Part shown: positions 1 through 8,094 of the stretch, in pieces
Numbering within the stretch: the stretch's first letter is position 1
How the letters are laid out: the number at the start of each line of letters is the position of its first letter
Assembly: GCF_001437425.1 (NCBI RefSeq)
Contig: NZ_JQCD01000024.1
Span: 1-64,000, forward strand
Source: Weissella minor
GTDB lineage: Bacteria > Bacillota > Bacilli > Lactobacillales > Lactobacillaceae
Length of the DNA: 64,000 nt
Reading direction: 5' to 3'
Translations under genes and position numbers: made by a program
The notes under the pieces: model-generated
The model's input: only the letters and a program-made list of their open reading frames with translations
Databases searched by the model: none
What the model was told of the DNA's origin: nothing

Positions 1-150
1 TTGGTCGAACATAATGATGATGGCGAGGTTACTAGTATCGCTTATGACCGTGTTGCTATCGCTTTGTTACCCGCTTTATCAAATATGAGAGAAGAACTAG
101 CTGAACTGAAGTTTAAGATGGAAGTAATTATGGAGGGGAAAAATGAGTAA
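1..150 (+). CDS. phage tail protein, C-terminal fragment
   Basis: The frame is open from the left edge and stops at 148-150, giving the last 49 residues of a longer protein. The end has a helical segment (LLPALSNMREELAELKFKM) like the C-terminal helix of phage tail or fibre proteins with intramolecular chaperone (S74-like) ends. Its stop overlaps the next gene by 8 bases, as in a phage late operon. The family assignment is an inference from this short tail and its position just before a holin and endolysin. Confidence 0.5.
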   Translation: MVEHNDDGEVTSIAYDRVAIALLPALSNMREELAELKFKMEVIMEGKNE

Positions 151-346
151 GTTAGTGGATAATATCAATGTTAGAAATATTTCAAAAATTCAAGAGGACA
201 AAGTTCTAATTTCGTTTAACTATAATGATGAAGAAATTAACTTCAACGGTAAAGTCACATATAAAGGGGACATTGATACTGTGAATTTACAAACTGCTAA
301 GCCAATTATTTTAAATAAACTAAAGACGATTTTGGAGGAGAACTAA
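143..346 (+). CDS. small prophage protein, unknown function
   Basis: A 67-residue acidic protein with no membrane segment or recognised motif. It has a GAGGGG ribosome site at about 133-138 and overlaps the end of the upstream tail gene. Position in the late operon between tail and lysis genes is all that suggests a role. Many LAB phages carry short accessory tail proteins here. Confidence 0.65.
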   Translation: MSKLVDNINVRNISKIQEDKVLISFNYNDEEINFNGKVTYKGDIDTVNLQTAKPIILNKLKTILEEN

Positions 347-348
347 TC

Positions 349-492
349 ATGGATGTTTCAGTAGAAGAATTATATAGTGCAGTACTACAGGAGTTATCAG
401 ATGTACAACAAGAGAATCGAGCCTTAAAAATTATGAATAAAAAGCTGAAAGAAGCAGAACAAAATGAAGCGCCTAATAATGATGAAAATTAG
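349..492 (+). CDS. small prophage coiled-coil protein
   Basis: A 47-residue protein beginning MDVSVEELYSAVLQEL, preceded by a GGAGGA site at 335-340 and starting 2 bases after the previous stop. It is almost entirely charged helix (ELSDVQQENRALKIMNKK), consistent with a short coiled coil. Function is unknown. Small helical proteins in this place between tail genes and holin are common in LAB phages. Confidence 0.6.
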   Translation: MDVSVEELYSAVLQELSDVQQENRALKIMNKKLKEAEQNEAPNNDEN

Positions 493-527
493 GTGCTTTT
501 AATTTACACAAAAAAAGGAGTATGGGA

Positions 528-776
528 ATGAAAATTGAAAAGACAACTCAGTTTAGCGCAGATTTGAAAATTGACGAAGAATCGACGTCATTTGTCACTT
601 TTAGTGGGACAGTAGATGCGGATGGTAAGCCAAACGTCAATTTCTATATTAGTGATATGGCCATTTATATGGCGCATACAAATGAATTTATGTCTGCCTT
701 TACAAAATTCCAAAGTGAAGTATTTGATTATTCGAATGAAATGCTTAAAAAAGAGACACCTAGTAAGGAGGCGTAA
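528..776 (+). CDS. small prophage protein before the holin
   Basis: An 82-residue protein starting MKIEKTTQFSADL. An in-frame ATG lies at 522, but the strong AAAAGGAG at 513-520 is only 1 base from it and 7 bases from 528, so 528 is preferred. The stop overlaps the holin start by one base (TAATG), suggesting translational coupling. No family is recognised. The alternating polar/hydrophobic pattern of residues 10-45 suggests beta structure. Confidence 0.7.
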   Translation: MKIEKTTQFSADLKIDEESTSFVTFSGTVDADGKPNVNFYISDMAIYMAHTNEFMSAFTKFQSEVFDYSNEMLKKETPSKEA

Positions 777-1201
777 TGGACGTTTTACAACATATGGCAC
801 AATCATTTGACAAAGGATGGACCTCGCATTATTACATGCTTTTAGTTGGCTTAGTGTTTGCCGATTTATTTTTGGGATTCAGTCGGGCTATATCGCTTAA
901 AAAATTTAATTCAACAATTGGATTAGCGGGGATTACAAAACATGTCACTGTTTTGGTAGTTCCAATGTTGCTCTATCCGTTTGTAGATGTGATGGGTTAT
1001 GGATCAGTTGCAGATGGAATTATTGCATTTCTAGCCTTATCAGAAGGTGGGAGTGTGTTAGAAAATTGGATTGCGATGGGGCTACCGTTTAAAGAAGAGT
1101 GGCGTCGATTCTTTGATGAAAAGAAGTTAGAACAAAAAGAACGTGTGGGAACTGTTCATACAGATGAAGAACTACCACACGAAAACGATAAACGACTTTA
1201 A
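776..1201 (+). CDS. phage holin
   Basis: A 141-residue membrane protein with hydrophobic segments at about residues 19-36, 52-71 and 75-95, and a charged C-terminal tail (EEWRRFFDEKKLEQKER). Size, topology and position directly before an endolysin fit the toxin-secretion/lysis holin family (Phage_holin_4 type). Holins open the membrane at the end of the phage cycle so that the endolysin can reach the wall. It is coupled to the upstream gene by a one-base overlap. Confidence 0.85.
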   Translation: MDVLQHMAQSFDKGWTSHYYMLLVGLVFADLFLGFSRAISLKKFNSTIGLAGITKHVTVLVVPMLLYPFVDVMGYGSVADGIIAFLALSEGGSVLENWIAMGLPFKEEWRRFFDEKKLEQKERVGTVHTDEELPHENDKRL

Positions 1202-1246
1202 GGCTACCAACTAGGTAGTCTTTTTTTATATAGGAAGGAATTTAGT

Positions 1247-2095
1247 ATGGCAGATTTATATTCAAAAACAGTAACGAGCAAGAATTCAAAGGCTATGTAC
1301 AATGGTGGCTTACGTAGTGGAGCTGTTCGATACATTGTTATTCATCATAATGCGACAACTAATAAGGATGTTGCAATGAACACTTGGGTCCAAGGTACTG
1401 GATCATATACATCAGCACACTATGAAATTACAGATAATGAGATTATTGGATGTGTAGGTGAAAATTATGTTGCCTATCATTCGGGTGGAACAGGGGGAAG
1501 TGATGTCCCTAAGATTGCAAACATCAATCAACTTTCCATTGGATTGGAACATGTCAATTCAACTGGTGCACCTACCTGGGGTGTTTCGGATAAGACCTTG
1601 CGTCAATCCGCTAAATTGATTGCGGATATTTGTAAGCGATACAACTTACCAATTGACCGTTCAACAATCAAAACACATGGCGAAATTACGGCAACAGCAT
1701 GTCCCGGGGGCATGGATGTTAACAAACTGGTGAAGTATGCTAAGGAAGCAGCTGGACAAACAACGTCTGAAAATGACGTTGAGTATATGCGTAAATACGG
1801 TAATGTAACTTGGAATAAGAAATGGTTCCAAATTGACGAGACGGCAACAATTTCAGGATTGAAACAAGTATTATCATATACTTTGGCTGGCGGAAATATT
1901 AAGAAACCAGCTAAGAATGAAGTTTGGTTGAATAATGGTATTCCGGTTGATGGCATTATTCGTGACGGAAATAAGTTACAATTTAAGCAAGATCAGATGA
2001 AAATTGTGGATTACGACACAGCAAGTAATGGAATCGCAGTAATGGTAGCTGGGTATAAAGTTTGGGTAAGTGCAACAACTGCTCGAAAGGCATAA
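1247..2095 (+). CDS. phage endolysin, N-acetylmuramoyl-L-alanine amidase
   Basis: A 282-residue lysin. Residues about 24-165 form an Amidase_2 (type 2 amidase) domain with the expected zinc ligands His33 or His34, His144 and Cys152 in the contexts VIHHN and HGEITATACPGG. Residues 175-282 form a separate C-terminal part, presumably for wall binding. It cuts the bond between MurNAc and L-Ala. There is no signal peptide, as expected for holin-dependent export. A GGAAGG site at 1233-1238 precedes the ATG. A strong terminator follows directly, marking the end of the late operon. Confidence 0.92.
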   Translation: MADLYSKTVTSKNSKAMYNGGLRSGAVRYIVIHHNATTNKDVAMNTWVQGTGSYTSAHYEITDNEIIGCVGENYVAYHSGGTGGSDVPKIANINQLSIGLEHVNSTGAPTWGVSDKTLRQSAKLIADICKRYNLPIDRSTIKTHGEITATACPGGMDVNKLVKYAKEAAGQTTSENDVEYMRKYGNVTWNKKWFQIDETATISGLKQVLSYTLAGGNIKKPAKNEVWLNNGIPVDGIIRDGNKLQFKQDQMKIVDYDTASNGIAVMVAGYKVWVSATTARKA

Positions 2096-2106
2096 CAGAA
2101 TAAAAT

Positions 2107-2160
2107 TAAAAGCCTAGTAGGTATCTCTTAATTGAGTTACTTACTAGGCTTTTTTATTTT
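2107..2160 (+). terminator. terminator after the endolysin
   Basis: An inverted repeat with arms AAAAGCCTAGTA and TACTAGGCTTTT followed by a T-rich tract, 12 bases after the endolysin stop. Confidence 0.9.
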
Positions 2161-2370
2161 GTGGTCAAATTGTGGTCAAAACACCCTAGAACCCTGATGC
2201 ATAAGCATTTCTAAAGTTCAACAAGAAGTATGGTTTGAAGTAATCATACTTTCTTATAAACGCTGGTATGACGGTATAAACGCCGTTATATCAGCGTTTT
2301 TCTTTTGCCTAAATGAGTTTCAAACGGTTCTAAAAAGTTCAAAAAAAAGTGGTCATTTGGTGGTCATTTA
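2160..2370. other. putative prophage end with integrase arm-type repeats
   Basis: Two pairs of GTGGTCA direct repeats occur, at about 2161/2172 and 2349/2360. Each pair has an exact 11-base period, one helical turn. They flank an inverted repeat AAGTATG (2226-2232)/CATACTT (2245-2251) and a hairpin at 2258-2305. Tandem arm-type sites around a core are typical of tyrosine-integrase attachment regions, and the position immediately after the lysis genes fits an attachment site. The core itself cannot be fixed without the other phage end. Confidence 0.45.
2258..2305 (+). terminator. strong hairpin with T tract in the phage-end region
   Basis: A stem of about 17 pairs (AAACGCTGGTATGACGG with its complement, two G-T pairs) with a 7-base loop and a TTTTTCTTTT tail. 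It lies in non-coding DNA 150 bases after the endolysin terminator. Confidence 0.7.
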
Positions 2371-2755
2371 AAATGTTTCGCCACATTTTTGCCACAACTG
2401 GCAAAAAACTATTTTTCTTTATCTCTTTTATCTTATATCAGATGAAATTAAGCGTATTTGTTTGAAGGTATGTATTTCTAATCTCGTTAGTATCTTAATT
2501 TTCCATAGTAATAATGCCGTTATTTACGATTAAAGGGTGATAATAGGCCACATGAAACGTGATTAATTTAACGTTTGTAGATGCTATTCTAATTATCAGT
2601 CGGCATATTGCACGTTTTAGGGTAGTTGTAAGCGTAATAATAGTATTGTTGAAAAATAATTAATTCAACACGGACATGCAGAAATCACTCTGTGTGTTTT
2701 TTTATTCCAAAAATTCGGGGCCCCGTTTCTAACGGAAGGATATTTGGAGGAAAAA
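2371..2755. other. non-coding gap upstream of the metalloprotease
   Basis: No reading frame with a ribosome site is visible. It contains the palindrome GGGGCCCC at 2718-2725 and a short inverted repeat near 2665-2705 (ACACGG...CTGTGTGT) followed by T residues. The region is more AT-rich than the neighbouring genes and is probably the 5' region of the metalloprotease unit, but no confident promoter was assigned. Confidence 0.4.
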
Positions 2756-3829
2756 ATGACTTTATACGCAAATACTTTAGCCTTTTCACGAGCCGATGGT
2801 AGCATTGACGACAGCATTTATACGGATGCTGAATTAAAACAATTAACAACCATTGCATATGGTGATCAATTTAATGGGAATGCTAATTTTGAACGCGTTT
2901 ATACGGAGCGCGTTTATAAGAATGGCACAAGTAAGTATAGTAACTTAGTTGGTGCAGATGGTGTATTGAAACTTTATAATGATTCCAAAATGTTACCAAA
3001 GGCTGCTGAGTCAGCAGTTGCTGATTTTTGGAATCATGTTGCTGGGGAAGAAGTTGTCCGATTTGTCAATGTTGTTGAGAATAGTGATGAGGTTATTCAT
3101 GATGTTGCTGGGGATAACGGAGTTCTAGGTGCACAAACTTACAATGGGAATGGATTAATTATGTATCCGGATTCTTGGCATATTGATCATTTGACCGCGG
3201 AACAGCAAGAAAATTATCATATGGCAACCGTGATTCATGAAATTGGACATGCATTAGGAATTCCACATTTAGGCGGCGGAAATGATGGAACCAATGCAGC
3301 AAATGCAGTTAGATTTGGCAACGAAGTAATGGGGCCATGGTCTATCTTAGATCATCCGGACGGCATTCAAAATACCCTTGTTGATGCTGCTGCACTTGCA
3401 ATTGCTGCATTGACATGGCGTAAGCCACGCAAGTTAGCAACATGGATTTTTAGTGATAATGCGAGCGAAAAGTATGTGATATACAAAAATCGTGGGGTTA
3501 AAACTAATCTTTCAATGAAGCCATCAGTCAAAAATGACTGGGGTGTTAAGTTTGATTGGAATTTAATTCAATCGCCAATTGTGACATATCGTACGATTGC
3601 TAAAAACTACAATTTGTATCAATTTGAACCAGAGCAAATTGATGGTAAGACTTATTCAGTTGCCAAGCAAGTTGGGTACACGGGTAATCCTAATCAATAT
3701 CGAATTGGTATGACGATTAAGATTTTAGCAGTTTATCCGACTGATGATCCACGTGTGCGGGTTGTGCGCTTCAAGGATGGGGATGAAGAACTGACCATGT
3801 ATGAAGCGGCTTTGGATCAACCAGTTTAA
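2756..3829 (+). CDS. matrixin-type zinc metalloprotease, no signal peptide
   Basis: A 357-residue protein. A TTG at 2744 is in frame, but GGAGG at 2746-2750 sits 5 bases before the ATG at 2756, which fixes the start. Residues 161-171 read HEIGHALGIPH, the extended zinc site HExxHxxGxxH of metzincin (M10-like) proteases. A Met-turn-like EVMGPWS follows at about residues 190-196. The roughly 140-residue C-terminal part is unassigned and may be a binding domain. There is no signal peptide or membrane segment, which is odd for this family and suggests release by lysis or a virion-associated role. It sits just past a prophage lysis cassette and before a phage-tail-like protein. Confidence 0.8.
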   Translation: MTLYANTLAFSRADGSIDDSIYTDAELKQLTTIAYGDQFNGNANFERVYTERVYKNGTSKYSNLVGADGVLKLYNDSKMLPKAAESAVADFWNHVAGEEVVRFVNVVENSDEVIHDVAGDNGVLGAQTYNGNGLIMYPDSWHIDHLTAEQQENYHMATVIHEIGHALGIPHLGGGNDGTNAANAVRFGNEVMGPWSILDHPDGIQNTLVDAAALAIAALTWRKPRKLATWIFSDNASEKYVIYKNRGVKTNLSMKPSVKNDWGVKFDWNLIQSPIVTYRTIAKNYNLYQFEPEQIDGKTYSVAKQVGYTGNPNQYRIGMTIKILAVYPTDDPRVRVVRFKDGDEELTMYEAALDQPV

Positions 3830-3849
3830 TTTAAGGTGAAGTCGTAAGG

Positions 3850-3918
3850 TAGATATGTAGCTTAATGGTAAAGCATTATCGTGTGATATGTATGCAGGTT
3901 CGATGCCTGTCATATCTA
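3850..3918 (+). other. tRNA-like element with shortened anticodon arm
   Basis: The sequence folds as a tRNA cloverleaf. It has a 7-bp acceptor stem AGATATG/CATATCT (3851-3857/3911-3917, extendable by one pair), bases TA at positions 8-9, a D arm GCTT-AATGGTA-AAGC, and a T arm GCAGG-TTCGATG-CCTGT with the TTCGA motif. The anticodon region is only 18 bases including the variable loop. It gives just a 4-bp stem TATC/GATA with a 4-base loop, so a normal anticodon loop cannot form. No CCA is encoded. It lies 20 bases after the metalloprotease stop. Confidence 0.6.
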
Positions 3919-3995
3919 TTACGCTAAGGCATCATAACGCATGAAAATATTATTTGAACATTCATAAAGCAGATGCTCATTGGCCAAGTGAATAA

Positions 3996-4073
3996 GTGTC
4001 ACTTAAAGAACATGTCGATTTCTGGAAACGGATATGTTTCGGGAATCTTGAGCAGTTAAACGAAAGCAGGTAA
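3996..4073 (+). pseudogene. possible remnant of a small phage gene
   Basis: The frame encodes VSLKEHVDFWKRICFG and on to NLEQLNESR before a stop at 4071-4073. The same frame upstream reads IHKADAHWPSE and is broken by TAA at 3993-3995. The sequence looks protein-like (KEHVDFWKR) across the stop, suggesting a decayed short gene, although a 25-residue protein from GTG at 3996 is possible. No ribosome site supports that start. Confidence 0.3.
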
Positions 4074-4078
4074 GTAGG

Positions 4079-4855
4079 ATGGATGAATTAGATTTAAAAA
4101 ATTATCAATTAGGAAAGCAGCAGGTTTTAGGGGCCTATATGGGTCTTGGTAATAATAACCATATCAAGACTTATTTAACACCGATGGTCGCTGATAAAGC
4201 AAACCCTTTTGATTTAAATGATGTCCGACAAGAGAATATGGATGTTATTTTTGATGGAGAAGAAGCGTTTAGTGGTGATGTGCCATGTGCAAAAAAAGAG
4301 ATGAATTACGCGCGTTTAGAGTACCGTTGGGTGCAAGCCGAATCAGTTAATCGATTGTTTGAACGCCTGACACTGACAAGTACGCCAGATCCGCAAGTGT
4401 GGGTGCGTAAGCATACGGGGACTACTTGGAGTCAATGGGTTTCGATGACGCGTAATACGAATGTTGAAAAGTTTGAAAACTTTACTAAAACAAAAACAGC
4501 AACCATTGCGAGTGATTATTTTGATCGGCCAATGCAACTGTCCTTAAAGTCAGGAGTTTTAGTTTTGACTTTTGGTGGGTACTTGACCAAAAAGGTCAAT
4601 GGTGGTGATTATACGATAGCTGATACGAGTTCATTAAAAGACTTTCCGCTACCTAATTTGCGATATCAAACAGCGATTGTTGATGTATCTTATCCAGACT
4701 CAGCCGGTGGTGTTTTGGGATCGATTCGTTGGGATGAAAAAGGAAGAATTAATTTGAATTTGAATAAAGCATTTGAGGATAAACCCAAACCAACTCATTA
4801 TCTCGAATTTGGTTTAACAGCACTAACAAATCAAGACTTTACGTCTTTAATGTGA
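4079..4855 (+). CDS. phage tail-fibre/knob-type protein
   Basis: A 258-residue protein. Residues about 1-125 end in VWVRKHTGTTWSQWVSM, which resembles the pyocin-knob repeat found at the ends of phage tail fibres and baseplate proteins. The C-terminal half is beta-rich and unassigned. No signal peptide is seen. It overlaps the next gene (GTGA at 4852-4855), so both are likely co-translated. Upstream Shine-Dalgarno pairing is weak (AGGTAAGTAGG). The phage origin is inferred from the knob motif and position. Confidence 0.55.
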   Translation: MDELDLKNYQLGKQQVLGAYMGLGNNNHIKTYLTPMVADKANPFDLNDVRQENMDVIFDGEEAFSGDVPCAKKEMNYARLEYRWVQAESVNRLFERLTLTSTPDPQVWVRKHTGTTWSQWVSMTRNTNVEKFENFTKTKTATIASDYFDRPMQLSLKSGVLVLTFGGYLTKKVNGGDYTIADTSSLKDFPLPNLRYQTAIVDVSYPDSAGGVLGSIRWDEKGRINLNLNKAFEDKPKPTHYLEFGLTALTNQDFTSLM

Positions 4856-5775
4856 CCCCTGCGGCGACCGACTTAACGATTGGGGATGGGTTAGTTGGCC
4901 AAGGGGTTGCGTTTTCTCCAGAATATTATGCCATGGTTACGGTTAGCAAAGAGAAAGATACCGCATTGTTACTCTATAATAAGAAAACAAAGAAGCAATT
5001 TGTTCTAGGAGATTTTGGAAAACATGATTCAGGACAAGTGGGACACGCCAATGATGTTAGCTTTTTAACACCGACCATGCAAAACGAAAAATATTTAGCT
5101 GTTGCACACATGAAGGTGGGTGGCATTGTACCAGTGATTAAGATAATTGGTGAAACAAATGCACGTGTTGTGAGTCAATTTAAGTTAGTGGACAGTCAGG
5201 GGGCTCTTTTGCCGATTGGTGTGACCAGCACAGAAGTTATCGGTAATGAACTATGGGTATCAGGGGCTTATTCTGGTGTAAAAAGTTCTTGGTGGCATGG
5301 ATCATTTAATCCAAAAAATCTAGATACAAACCAAAATATTGTATTAACGCGAGAGTGTTTGTACCAACCTGAGCGTAGGGATATTGATATGTTAATTGGT
5401 ACCTATGAGCCTCAAAACAGAGGCGGACAATCTGATTTTATTCATGAAGGGTATCATTATAAAGTGACGACGACAAAAATGGAACTGAACACAATCAGTA
5501 ATGATGAGATGAATGGGCATGAAGTGAGACGTTCGATTGGGAATCCATATGGACAACTGGTTGTGCAGATGAAAAAGCCAGATAATCCGAATCAGGCGCC
5601 GAAGATAACGGGGCGTTATTGGTATCAGGATGCAGAGTGGGATGGTGATCGCCATTTGATTTCAAATGAGTTTGAAAAAGTTTTTATTGAAGATGGCATG
5701 GTCAAAGTAAATAATATTCGACGCTATGCGAATGGGGCAAACAAAACAGTTATTACGACCCTAGGCGCATTATAG
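4852..5775 (+). CDS. unrecognised beta-rich protein in phage-end block
   Basis: A 307-residue protein read from a GTG overlapping the previous stop. No family is recognised. Short repeated beta-strand patterns (for example NEKYLAVAHMKVGG, GNELWVSGAYSG) would fit a propeller or a carbohydrate-interacting fold, which is inference only. It has no signal peptide and no membrane segment. It ends the accessory block and is followed at once by a perfect terminator. Coupling to the knob-type gene suggests the two products act together. Confidence 0.6.
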   Translation: MTPAATDLTIGDGLVGQGVAFSPEYYAMVTVSKEKDTALLLYNKKTKKQFVLGDFGKHDSGQVGHANDVSFLTPTMQNEKYLAVAHMKVGGIVPVIKIIGETNARVVSQFKLVDSQGALLPIGVTSTEVIGNELWVSGAYSGVKSSWWHGSFNPKNLDTNQNIVLTRECLYQPERRDIDMLIGTYEPQNRGGQSDFIHEGYHYKVTTTKMELNTISNDEMNGHEVRRSIGNPYGQLVVQMKKPDNPNQAPKITGRYWYQDAEWDGDRHLISNEFEKVFIEDGMVKVNNIRRYANGANKTVITTLGAL

Positions 5776-5779
5776 TGTG

Positions 5780-5821
5780 AAAAAGAAGGTGGTTAATTGA
5801 TCAATTAGCCACCTTCTTTTT
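5780..5821 (+). terminator. terminator closing the accessory block
   Basis: A long perfect hairpin, AAAAAGAAGGTGG...CCACCTTCTTTTT, directly after the stop at 5775. Confidence 0.92.
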
Positions 5822-5980
5822 GCCGTTCACGTAAAGAATGTTTGCGACGTAAAAGCCAATAAAAATATTGTTTATTTATATTTTTGTGATTTTTTTAATC
5901 AAAATAAAAAAGGTTCACTTTCATTTAGGAAGTGGCCAAGTTATACTGAAAGCAATCAAATAGAAACGGAGGATGTGATT

Positions 5981-6226
5981 ATGAGTTTGAAAGATCAAGT
6001 TAAAGGTACTGCTGATGAATTTTCAGGTAAAGCCAAGGAAACAGCTGGTAAAGTGACGGGTGACAAGCAAACAGAAGCAAAAGGTAAGGCTGAAAATCTT
6101 GCTGGTAAAGCTGAGCAAGCCTTCGGTTCTGCGAAAGAAAAAGCAGCTGAATTGACAGGAACGATAGCTGACAAAGCAAAATCATCGTTAGATGAAGGGA
6201 CAGATAACGTTAAAGATTCAGAATAG
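5981..6226 (+). CDS. CsbD family stress protein
   Basis: An 81-residue hydrophilic protein starting MSLKDQVKGTADEFSGKAKE, with repeated GKAKETAGKVTGD/AKGKAENLAGKAEQ segments typical of the CsbD family of small stress-response proteins. A GTG at 5975 is in frame, but ACGGAGG at 5967-5973 is spaced 7 bases from the ATG at 5981. It is followed after 11 bases by a GlsB/YeaQ protein, a common stress pair. The biochemical role of CsbD is not known. Confidence 0.88.
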   Translation: MSLKDQVKGTADEFSGKAKETAGKVTGDKQTEAKGKAENLAGKAEQAFGSAKEKAAELTGTIADKAKSSLDEGTDNVKDSE

Positions 6227-6237
6227 GGGGATGCATT

Positions 6238-6486
6238 ATGCATACAATATGGATGCTTATTATCGGGGCAGTGATTGGGGCCATTGGTGGTGCGATCACA
6301 AGTAAAGGCGCTTCAATGGGATGGATTGCAAATATTGCTGCTGGATTAGTTGGATCATGGTTAGGTGAAAGCCTACTGGGTTCATGGGGGCCTAGTTTGG
6401 CAGGAATGGCATTAATTCCATCAGTGCTTGGAGCAATGATTGTTGTTATTGTTGTTTCATGGTTAGTTGCTCGAACAACAAATTAA
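6238..6486 (+). CDS. GlsB/YeaQ/YmgE family membrane protein
   Basis: An 82-residue protein, almost wholly hydrophobic, with three membrane segments (about 4-20, 27-49, 54-78) and glycine-rich motifs (GAVIGAIGGAI, GLVGSWLGESLLG) of the transglycosylase-associated/GlsB family. These small proteins are stress-induced in many Gram-positive bacteria. The GGGGG site at 6227-6231 and the 11-base gap imply co-transcription with the CsbD gene. Confidence 0.88.
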   Translation: MHTIWMLIIGAVIGAIGGAITSKGASMGWIANIAAGLVGSWLGESLLGSWGPSLAGMALIPSVLGAMIVVIVVSWLVARTTN

Positions 6487-6493
6487 ATGTATG

Positions 6494-6528
6494 AAAAAAA
6501 GGATACCGATTTTCGGTATCCTTTTTTA
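6494..6528 (+). terminator. terminator after csbD-glsB
   Basis: Hairpin AAAAAAGGATACCG-atttt-CGGTATCCTTTTTT following the stop at 6486. Confidence 0.93.
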
Positions 6529-6550
6529 TGCGTTAAAAAGCGATAAAAAG

Positions 6551-6573
6551 TGCATAATTCGATTTTTTATGCA
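6551..6573. promoter_or_regulatory. inverted repeat upstream of the permease
   Basis: TGCATAA (6551-6557) and TTATGCA (6567-6573) form a 7-bp dyad with a 9-base spacer, 76 bases upstream of the permease start. It looks like a repressor or activator site, but the protein is not identified. Confidence 0.4.
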
Positions 6574-6648
6574 TTTATACATGGAAAGTTTGCGTAAATA
6601 TACATTTCGTGGTAAAGTAAGTCATTCTAAAAAATAAGAGGCATGATT

Positions 6649-8019
6649 ATGGCAGAACAAACACAACCTGAAGAATTATCAAGAGGTCTATCTCAAAGAC
6701 ATGTACAAATGATGGCGATTGGTGGAACCATTGGAACAGGATTATTCCTGGGCGCTGGTGATACAATCAGTCTGACAGGACCTTCCGTTTTATTGGTGTA
6801 TCTGATTACGGGTGGTTTTCTATTTTTCATGATGCGAGCAATCGGTGAAATGCTCTATGTTGATCCAGATTCTAGCTCATTTGTTAGTGTCGTATCGAAA
6901 TATTTAAGCCCAGAATCGGGTTATTTTGTTGGGTGGTCATATTGGATTACCTTGATTTTACCAGCGATGGCTGAATTGACAGCGATTGGCCATTATGTGC
7001 AATACTGGTTACCGAATGTGGCAACTTGGAAAACGGAATTAGTCATTATGGCCATTTTGATTATTCTGAATTTAACAGCAGTTAAGTTTTTCGGTGAAGC
7101 AGAGTTCTGGTTTGCGTCAATTAAAATCATTGCCATTTTATCGATTATCGCAGTCGGTGCCTATATGATTATTACAGGATTTAAAACACCCGGAGCACAT
7201 GGCGGCCAAGTTGGATTCCAAAATATTACGAACGGCTTTTCGTTCTTCCCAAATGGATCAATGAATTTCTTGCAAGCTTTTCCAATGGTGTTCTTTTCAT
7301 TTGTTGGGATTGAGTTTGTGGGATTGATGTCAGCAGAGACGATTAATCCACGTGTTGTCATTCCAAAAGTCATTAACAGTGTTCTGATTCGAATTTTGGT
7401 CTTTTATATTGGTGCCTTAGCTGTAATCATGGCTATTTGTAATTGGCGCTATTTACCAGCTGGTGAGAGCCCATTCGTTATGGTCTTTCAATTGATTGGG
7501 TTGCATGGTGCAGCCGCAATTATGAACTTTGTCGTGTTGACAGCAGCTTTGTCAGCATTGAACACACTTATCTATTCAGCAGGTCGTGATATTTTTGCAT
7601 TGGCCCAAGAAAATGATGGCCCAGTTGAACGTTTCTTTACAAAACTATCAAAGACGGCTATTCCGGCCCGTGCAATTCTGTTTTCAGCTGGTTTGATTTG
7701 TGTAACGCCACTAATCAAGTTGATTCCATCGTTGACATCTGCATTTAACTTTTTTGCTTCTGCAACCGCAGCCATTACAGTTGTGATTTATACGTTAATT
7801 ATGTTGGCACATCGTCAGTATAAAAAGAGTGATGATTATTTAGAAGACGGATTTAAGATGCCGGCGTATCAAATTACAAGTCCATTAACAATTTTATTCT
7901 TCGTTTGCATTTTCTTAATGCTATTCCTAACACCATCAGATCGGATTGCCGCATTTGCTGGGATCGCATGGACTGTGTTGTTTGGAACCTTTAGTTTTTA
8001 TTATGTAAAACGTCATTAA
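6649..8019 (+). CDS. amino acid permease, AAT/APC family
   Basis: A 456-residue integral membrane protein with about 12 membrane segments. The N-terminus LSRGLSQRHVQMMAIGGTIGTGLFLG carries the APC consensus GGTIGTGLF, and the segment around SALNTLIYSAGRDIFALA is typical of the AAT group (LysP, AroP, GabP, CycA relatives). It should import an amino acid by proton symport. The substrate cannot be told from sequence. ATG 6649 is chosen over 6643 because AAGAGG at 6636-6641 is then 7 bases away. Confidence 0.9.
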   Translation: MAEQTQPEELSRGLSQRHVQMMAIGGTIGTGLFLGAGDTISLTGPSVLLVYLITGGFLFFMMRAIGEMLYVDPDSSSFVSVVSKYLSPESGYFVGWSYWITLILPAMAELTAIGHYVQYWLPNVATWKTELVIMAILIILNLTAVKFFGEAEFWFASIKIIAILSIIAVGAYMIITGFKTPGAHGGQVGFQNITNGFSFFPNGSMNFLQAFPMVFFSFVGIEFVGLMSAETINPRVVIPKVINSVLIRILVFYIGALAVIMAICNWRYLPAGESPFVMVFQLIGLHGAAAIMNFVVLTAALSALNTLIYSAGRDIFALAQENDGPVERFFTKLSKTAIPARAILFSAGLICVTPLIKLIPSLTSAFNFFASATAAITVVIYTLIMLAHRQYKKSDDYLEDGFKMPAYQITSPLTILFFVCIFLMLFLTPSDRIAAFAGIAWTVLFGTFSFYYVKRH

Positions 8020-8041
8020 AAGCACATTTGTGCTTTTTTTT
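8018..8041 (+). terminator. terminator after the permease
   Basis: Short hairpin AAAAGCACA-tt-TGTGCTTTT with an eight-T tract, overlapping the permease stop. Confidence 0.85.
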
Positions 8042-8094
8042 GTGAAATAGTGTAAAATATTAGAAAATGATGAGATTGAAAGGTGGCTTTATTT

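Noticed and set aside
2718-2726. GGGGCCCC palindrome before the metalloprotease
   Set aside because: Too short to be an operator or terminator and without a flanking T run; may be chance.
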